Assembly: GCA_026996935.1 (NCBI GenBank)
Contig: JALWJW010000378.1
Location: 1-10,430 of the forward strand
DNA: 10,430 nucleotides
Direction of reading: 5' to 3'
Source of the DNA: Hyphomicrobiales bacterium
GTDB lineage: Bacteria > Pseudomonadota > Alphaproteobacteria > Rhizobiales > Aestuariivirgaceae
Shown: positions 7,431 through 10,430 of the stretch, one piece after another
How positions within the stretch are numbered: position 1 is the stretch's first letter
Layout of the letters: the number at the start of each line of letters is the position of its first letter
Notes under the pieces: model-generated
Databases searched by the model: none
What the model saw: the letters and a program-made list of their open reading frames with translations, nothing else
What the model was told of the DNA's origin: nothing
Program-made: the position numbers and the translations under genes

Positions 7431-8665
7431 GACGTTGACACACCTCCATCAGCAGCAGGACCTGCTTTCTTTTTTGCCCCACCACGCGTTTCCCACGATG
7501 TTGTTCCCAACGTCGCAAGACCAAGAGGTGTCATGGTCAAATACATAATCGGGAAAACAACAACGATGGCCAAAAACCAAATACCCGATGTTTGCGCAAA
7601 TTTCGGCAATTTGTGTTTGTTAACTTCATAAGCCACCGCAAACACCGTCACCAATAACGCATGTTCGATCATTGGAATAACAAAGCCCAACCGCATTACT
7701 TGCGCCACAAGGAACAAGGGATAAAAGAACAACAGCAAACTGATAGAAACATAATGAACAAGTACCAATGGGTGGAACTTGTGCAAATGTGGTATCGCTG
7801 TGATAAAATCTATTGAGTTCGATCTCCGCCAGCGCAATTGCTGGCTTAAGTAGCCGGGCATTTTGGGTGGGGCTTTTGTATAACAGCGCGCATCAAAACA
7901 CAGTCGCGTTTTAAACCCGCGCTCAACAAGCTTACGGGTAAGGAATCGATCCTCACCATACTTTACTTCATCACCAAGGAATGTGCGTGAGGCTACATCC
8001 TCATCGACAGCAAGCAAAGCCGAGCGTTTGTAAAGCGTTAAACAGCCAGAAAGGCACATCACGTGATCATAAGCGTTTTCAACATTCTTTAAGAACTGAT
8101 ACCCAACCCAGTATTTAACAGCCTGCATTTTGGCCAGCCAGGTCTCATTGGCATTTGAAACAAAAACACACCCTCCAACCGCATCAACCCCGGTGGCCTT
8201 CATGTGACGAACCAAATTAGCCAAAGCATTTGCCTCAACAATTACATCTGAATCAACTGACAAAACCAACTCTGTATCGAGTGCTAACACCGCTTCCTTA
8301 ATACCAAGCCGCTTACCCATATTATGCGGGTTTTTACGCACCTTCATCCAGTTCCAGGTGCGAGAAATCTGTTGCAGATAGTCATAAGTATCATCAGTTG
8401 AGCAATCATCGACAAACACAATTTGAAGCTTATCTGCAGGGTATTGCAATTTGGAAAATGATTTTGCCGTCTGCAACACATGGTCACCTTCATTAAACAC
8501 AGGCACAACGATCGCAACACTTGGCCACACGTCAGGGTCCGGGGAATATCCCGGTTTATTACGCTTATCCCAAAACCTGAGCAGCGTGCCGAACACATAG
8601 CGGTTCGTAAAGACAATAAGAATAAGAATCGCAAAAAGCCATTCTACTCCAATAAGCGCCGTCAT
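7427..8665 (-). CDS. Membrane-bound processive family 2 glycosyltransferase (hyaluronan synthase/NodC-like polysaccharide synthase)
   Basis: The 412-residue protein (from the ATG at 8663-8665) has an N-terminal transmembrane helix (about 5-27), a cytosolic GT2 domain (about 48-290) and three or four C-terminal transmembrane segments (about 297-325, 328-346, 360-385). All motifs of processive GT2 synthases are present: DD in VDDCS (86-87), DSD (138-140), the catalytic-base motif YGEDR (236-240, Asp239) and QQLRW (275-279). The stretch around GEDRFLT and CYTKAPPK...QQLRW is closest in pattern to hyaluronan synthases and NodC. It should polymerise a nucleotide-sugar donor and move the chain through the inner membrane. 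It heads the operon and overlaps the next gene by four bases. A TTG four codons upstream (8675-8677) is also in frame, but the ATG has GGAT at a good distance, so the ATG is preferred. The sugar specificity is unknown. Confidence 0.92.
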   Translation of the reverse strand: MTALIGVEWLFAILILIVFTNRYVFGTLLRFWDKRNKPGYSPDPDVWPSVAIVVPVFNEGDHVLQTAKSFSKLQYPADKLQIVFVDDCSTDDTYDYLQQISRTWNWMKVRKNPHNMGKRLGIKEAVLALDTELVLSVDSDVIVEANALANLVRHMKATGVDAVGGCVFVSNANETWLAKMQAVKYWVGYQFLKNVENAYDHVMCLSGCLTLYKRSALLAVDEDVASRTFLGDEVKYGEDRFLTRKLVERGFKTRLCFDARCYTKAPPKMPGYLSQQLRWRRSNSIDFITAIPHLHKFHPLVLVHYVSISLLLFFYPLFLVAQVMRLGFVIPMIEHALLVTVFAVAYEVNKHKLPKFAQTSGIWFLAIVVVFPIMYLTMTPLGLATLGTTSWETRGGAKKKAGPAADGGVSTS

Positions 8666-8688
8666 TATTTTATCCAAATTCGTTTCAT
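8665..8688 (-). CDS. Possible 7-codon leader ORF overlapping the GT2 start (TAATG)
   Basis: An ATG at 8686-8688 opens a frame reading MKRIWIK and then TAA. The last A of that TAA is the first base of the GT2 ATG, a classic TAATG stop-start overlap that can couple translation. It carries GAAAG about three bases before its ATG, a poor ribosome binding site. A frame this short can arise by chance, so this is only a candidate for translational control of the operon. Confidence 0.25.
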   Translation of the reverse strand: MKRIWIK

Positions 8689-8743
8689 TACTTTCAGCAC
8701 ACTGATCGAAAGGGATTTGAACGAAGTTAACGACAAGGACTAA

Positions 8744-8776
8744 TTGAATAAAATTTGAATCAATATTGAATCAATA
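8744..8776. repeat. Three tandem TTGAAT elements with an 11-bp period (putative operator)
   Basis: TTGAAT occurs at 8744, 8755 and 8766, an exact 11-bp period. The second and third units are identical over 11 bases (TTGAATCAATA), and the first is TTGAATAAAAT. An 11-bp direct repeat (7-bp half site plus 4-bp spacer) is the arrangement bound by OmpR/PhoB-family response regulators, including ChvI-type and CtrA-type regulators in alphaproteobacteria. The repeats are seen directly; the regulator family is inference. Confidence 0.55.
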
Positions 8777-8787
8777 CTAACAGTTAC

Positions 8788-8803
8788 TGAATCATGTGAT
8801 TCA
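8788..8803. repeat. Inverted repeat TGAATCA-TG-TGATTCA (putative operator half sites)
   Basis: The 7-bp arms are perfect inverted copies around a 2-bp centre. The left arm repeats the TGAATCA core of the tandem array and lies 21 bp, about two helical turns, after the last copy. If CTATAT at 8828-8833 is the -10 of the dehydrogenase gene, this site lies just upstream of its -35 position, where an activator could contact RNA polymerase. Confidence 0.5.
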
Positions 8804-8925
8804 CAGTGAAACATCGTCATATTTTGTCTATATCTCTTTAACCATCAGCAAAATTAATCCGCATGCAGTAAGGAATTTATAACGAAATAACATCAAAGTA
8901 GCGTCTCCAAACAGGGAGAATTAAA

Positions 8926-10302
8926 ATGGATTTTGGTGGTATTCTTGCCGAGGGCAAAGCTCGGGCACAAACACACTTAAGAGTAATCGATAAAGAGCCT
9001 TATGCTTTACCGGACGCAATGACAGCAAAAGTCGCTGTTATTGGCCTTGGCTATGTGGGGCTACCTTTGGTCATTGGCTTTTCAGAAAACAGAAAAGCGA
9101 TTGGTTTTGATATTTCACAAAACAAACTGGCAGAACTGCGAGCTAACATTGATAGCACTGGTGAAGTAAACCCGAGCGATCTGGTGGAATCTGATGTTCA
9201 CTATACATCAAACCCCGAAGATTTAGCTGATGCCGATGTGATCATCGTGTGCGTCCCAACGCCGGTATCGAGTCATAACAAACCTGATTATTCTCCCCTG
9301 CTTGCCGCATCACGCACAATTGGTGAGAATATGAAACAGGGGGCTGTTGTTGTTTTTGAAAGCACCGTTGATCCGGGAACAACAGAAAACAAATGTCAGC
9401 CAGTAATAGAACAGGCTTCAGGCTTTAAAGAAGGAATAGACTTTTATCTTGGCTATTCACCCGAACGGATCAACCCGGCAGACCCAACCAGGAAACTACC
9501 GGATATTAAAAAAATTGTTGCCGGTAGTACACCGCTCGTTACTCAATTTTTAGAAAAACTATATGCCCGCGTAATCAATGCAGGCCTTTACCCTGCCGCT
9601 AATATTAAAGTGGCTGAAGCTGCAAAGATTTTAGAAAACACCCAACGCGATGTAAACATTGCCTTGATGAACCAGATGATGACTTTATTTGATAAAATGG
9701 GCATTCGCTCAACTGACGTCATTGCAGCAGCAAGTTCAAAATGGAACTTCCATCATTACCGCCCAGGTCTCGTTGGTGGTCATTGCATTGCCGTTGATCC
9801 TTACTTTCTGATCGATGCAGGCCGTCGCCATGGTTTACCTATGGAGCTTGTTGCAGCCGCACGCGCGGTTAATGAGCAAACACCTTATTTCATGGTTGAA
9901 AAACTTGAAGAATTGTTTGAAGCCAACAATCAAAGCATTCGTGGTAAACGGGTCTTGGTATTGGGCCGCAGCTTTAAAGAAGACTGCGCCGATACACGCA
10001 ACTCCAAAGCATTTAAAATGATGGATGCCATTTGGGCAGCCGGTGCAGATGTGGATTGTTTTGATCCGGTGGCTGATGATGATCACTTTGAAGGCGGGCG
10101 CGGTGCAAAAATTATCGATGATCCGTTTACACAGGAAAAATACGACGCCATTATCGTCACGCTTGTACACAAGGTTTTCCTTGAGCAATTTGATATCGAC
10201 ACCTTAAAGAGCCTGGCTAAAAAGCACAGCCCTCTGGTTGATTTGCGTGGGGCCTTTGAAGGTGATGAAATCAAAGACCACTTCAACTATTGGCGTCCCT
10301 GA
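8926..10302 (+). CDS. Nucleotide sugar dehydrogenase, TviB/WbpA-type (probable UDP-N-acetylhexosamine 6-dehydrogenase)
   Basis: The 458-residue protein is a complete UDP-glucose/GDP-mannose dehydrogenase-family enzyme, which oxidises C6 of a nucleotide sugar twice with NAD+ to give a uronic acid. It has the Rossmann motif GLGYVG (40-45), GFDIS, CVPTP, ESTVDPGTTE and GYSPERINP. The central helix has Lys234 and ENTQRD (237-242), the catalytic Cys287 sits in VGGHCIAVDPYF, and the C-terminal motif is FKEDCADTRNSK (350-361). This set, especially SPERINP, ENTQRD and GHCIAVDPY, fits the TviB/VipA/WbpA/CapL group acting on UDP-GlcNAc or UDP-GalNAc better than UDP-glucose enzymes. About 30 residues precede the usual start (a second ATG lies at 9019), but AGGGAG supports 8926. 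It is divergent from the synthase operon and likely feeds it. It ends in an intrinsic terminator. Confidence 0.93.
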   Translation: MDFGGILAEGKARAQTHLRVIDKEPYALPDAMTAKVAVIGLGYVGLPLVIGFSENRKAIGFDISQNKLAELRANIDSTGEVNPSDLVESDVHYTSNPEDLADADVIIVCVPTPVSSHNKPDYSPLLAASRTIGENMKQGAVVVFESTVDPGTTENKCQPVIEQASGFKEGIDFYLGYSPERINPADPTRKLPDIKKIVAGSTPLVTQFLEKLYARVINAGLYPAANIKVAEAAKILENTQRDVNIALMNQMMTLFDKMGIRSTDVIAAASSKWNFHHYRPGLVGGHCIAVDPYFLIDAGRRHGLPMELVAAARAVNEQTPYFMVEKLEELFEANNQSIRGKRVLVLGRSFKEDCADTRNSKAFKMMDAIWAAGADVDCFDPVADDDHFEGGRGAKIIDDPFTQEKYDAIIVTLVHKVFLEQFDIDTLKSLAKKHSPLVDLRGAFEGDEIKDHFNYWRP

Positions 10303-10335
10303 TTACTCAATCAATCATACAAATACAATGCAAAG

Positions 10336-10364
10336 CCCGACTGATGCATTTCAGTCGGGTTTTT
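10336..10364 (+). terminator. Intrinsic terminator of the nucleotide sugar dehydrogenase gene
   Basis: CCCGACTGA (10336-10344) pairs perfectly with TCAGTCGGG (10351-10359) around a six-base loop and is followed by TTTTTGTTT. It lies 33 bases after the stop codon. On the minus strand the stem is followed by CTTTG, so it would stop leftward transcription only weakly. Confidence 0.9.
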
Positions 10365-10376
10365 GTTTGTCATGTC

Positions 10377-10430
10377 CTAATCAAACCATTCACCAAATAA
10401 CCGCACACAAAAAACCAGCGTTAGAACAAA
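10377..10430 (-). CDS. Possible C-terminal end of a minus-strand gene (runs off the right edge)
   Basis: Seventeen codons are open from the window edge to a TAG at 10377-10379 on the minus strand, reading FVLTLVFCVRLFGEWFD. The hydrophobic run followed by a short polar end resembles the tail of a membrane protein, and the spacing would make it convergent with the dehydrogenase gene across the terminator. The fragment is too short to assign to a family and could be a chance open frame. Confidence 0.3.
   Translation of the reverse strand, partial: FVLTLVFCVRLFGEWFD

Larger units (their letters stand above)
8678..8925. promoter_or_regulatory. Divergent intergenic control region between the GT2 operon and the dehydrogenase gene
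   Basis: About 248 AT-rich bases separate the two divergent genes and must hold the promoters for both directions. No good sigma70 pair (TTGACA-17-TATAAT) is visible on either strand. A plausible -10 for the plus-strand gene is CTATAT (8828-8833), but its -35 position (8805-8810) is not TTGACA-like, which suggests a need for an activator. The region contains an array of TTGAAT/TGAATCA elements, listed separately, and a TTAACCAT octamer (8838-8845). The plus-strand gene has AGGGAG (8913-8918) as its ribosome binding site. Confidence 0.6.

Noticed and set aside
8838..8857. A full CtrA site TTAA-N7-TTAA
   Set aside because: The two TTAA copies here are separated by 12 bases rather than 7, so only a half site is reported.
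1..10430. CRISPR arrays, insertion sequences, tRNA or rRNA genes
   Set aside because: No regularly spaced repeats, transposase frames, terminal inverted repeats or tRNA-like cloverleaf sequences were seen.

Overview
The window looks like chromosomal DNA of an alphaproteobacterium, probably of the Rhizobiales/Hyphomicrobiales type. The evidence is the rplU-rpmA-acetyltransferase order, an L21 protein with a Lys/Ala-rich linker and a helix-hairpin-helix tail (known from rhizobial L21), a PrsD/PrsE-type type I secretion pair, and a clean TTGACA-17-CTATAT promoter. Base composition looks moderate, lower in GC than most rhizobia. The exact genus cannot be read from the sequence.

Left part (1-1477): a housekeeping ribosomal unit on the minus strand. 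A strong promoter near 1398-1426 drives rplU (L21) and then rpmA (L27). The unit ends in a good intrinsic terminator at about 163-193. Beyond it, the 5' end of a GNAT-type acetyltransferase gene runs off the left edge.

Middle part (1478-8688): a tight five-gene minus-strand operon, read from right to left. The genes encode (1) a membrane GT2 glycosyltransferase of the hyaluronan synthase/NodC type, (2) a fusion of a degenerate receiver domain, a transmembrane segment, a long periplasmic coiled coil and a C-terminal beta domain, (3) a lipoprotein with TolC-like features, (4) a PrsD-type ABC transporter and (5) a PrsE/HlyD-type adaptor. ATGA overlaps join genes 1/2 and 4/5, and a 29-base overlap joins 2/3.

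Right part (8689-10430): a divergent control region of about 240 bp carries three TTGAAT elements at an exact 11-bp period and a TGAATCA/TGATTCA inverted repeat. A plus-strand gene for a TviB/WbpA-type UDP-HexNAc 6-dehydrogenase follows and ends in an intrinsic terminator. The last 54 bases may be the tail of a further minus-strand gene.

Taken together, the middle and right parts look like a synthase-dependent exopolysaccharide locus. The dehydrogenase would supply a HexNAc-uronic acid nucleotide, the GT2 enzyme would polymerise and pass the chain through the inner membrane, and the fusion protein would act as inner-membrane/periplasmic partner (comparable in layout to Alg44, but with a pseudo-receiver where Alg44 has PilZ). 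The TolC-like lipoprotein would give an outer-membrane connection. The type I pair could share that lipoprotein, or could export a protein such as a glycanase or adhesin. The functional assembly is inference; the domain content and gene order are read from the sequence.
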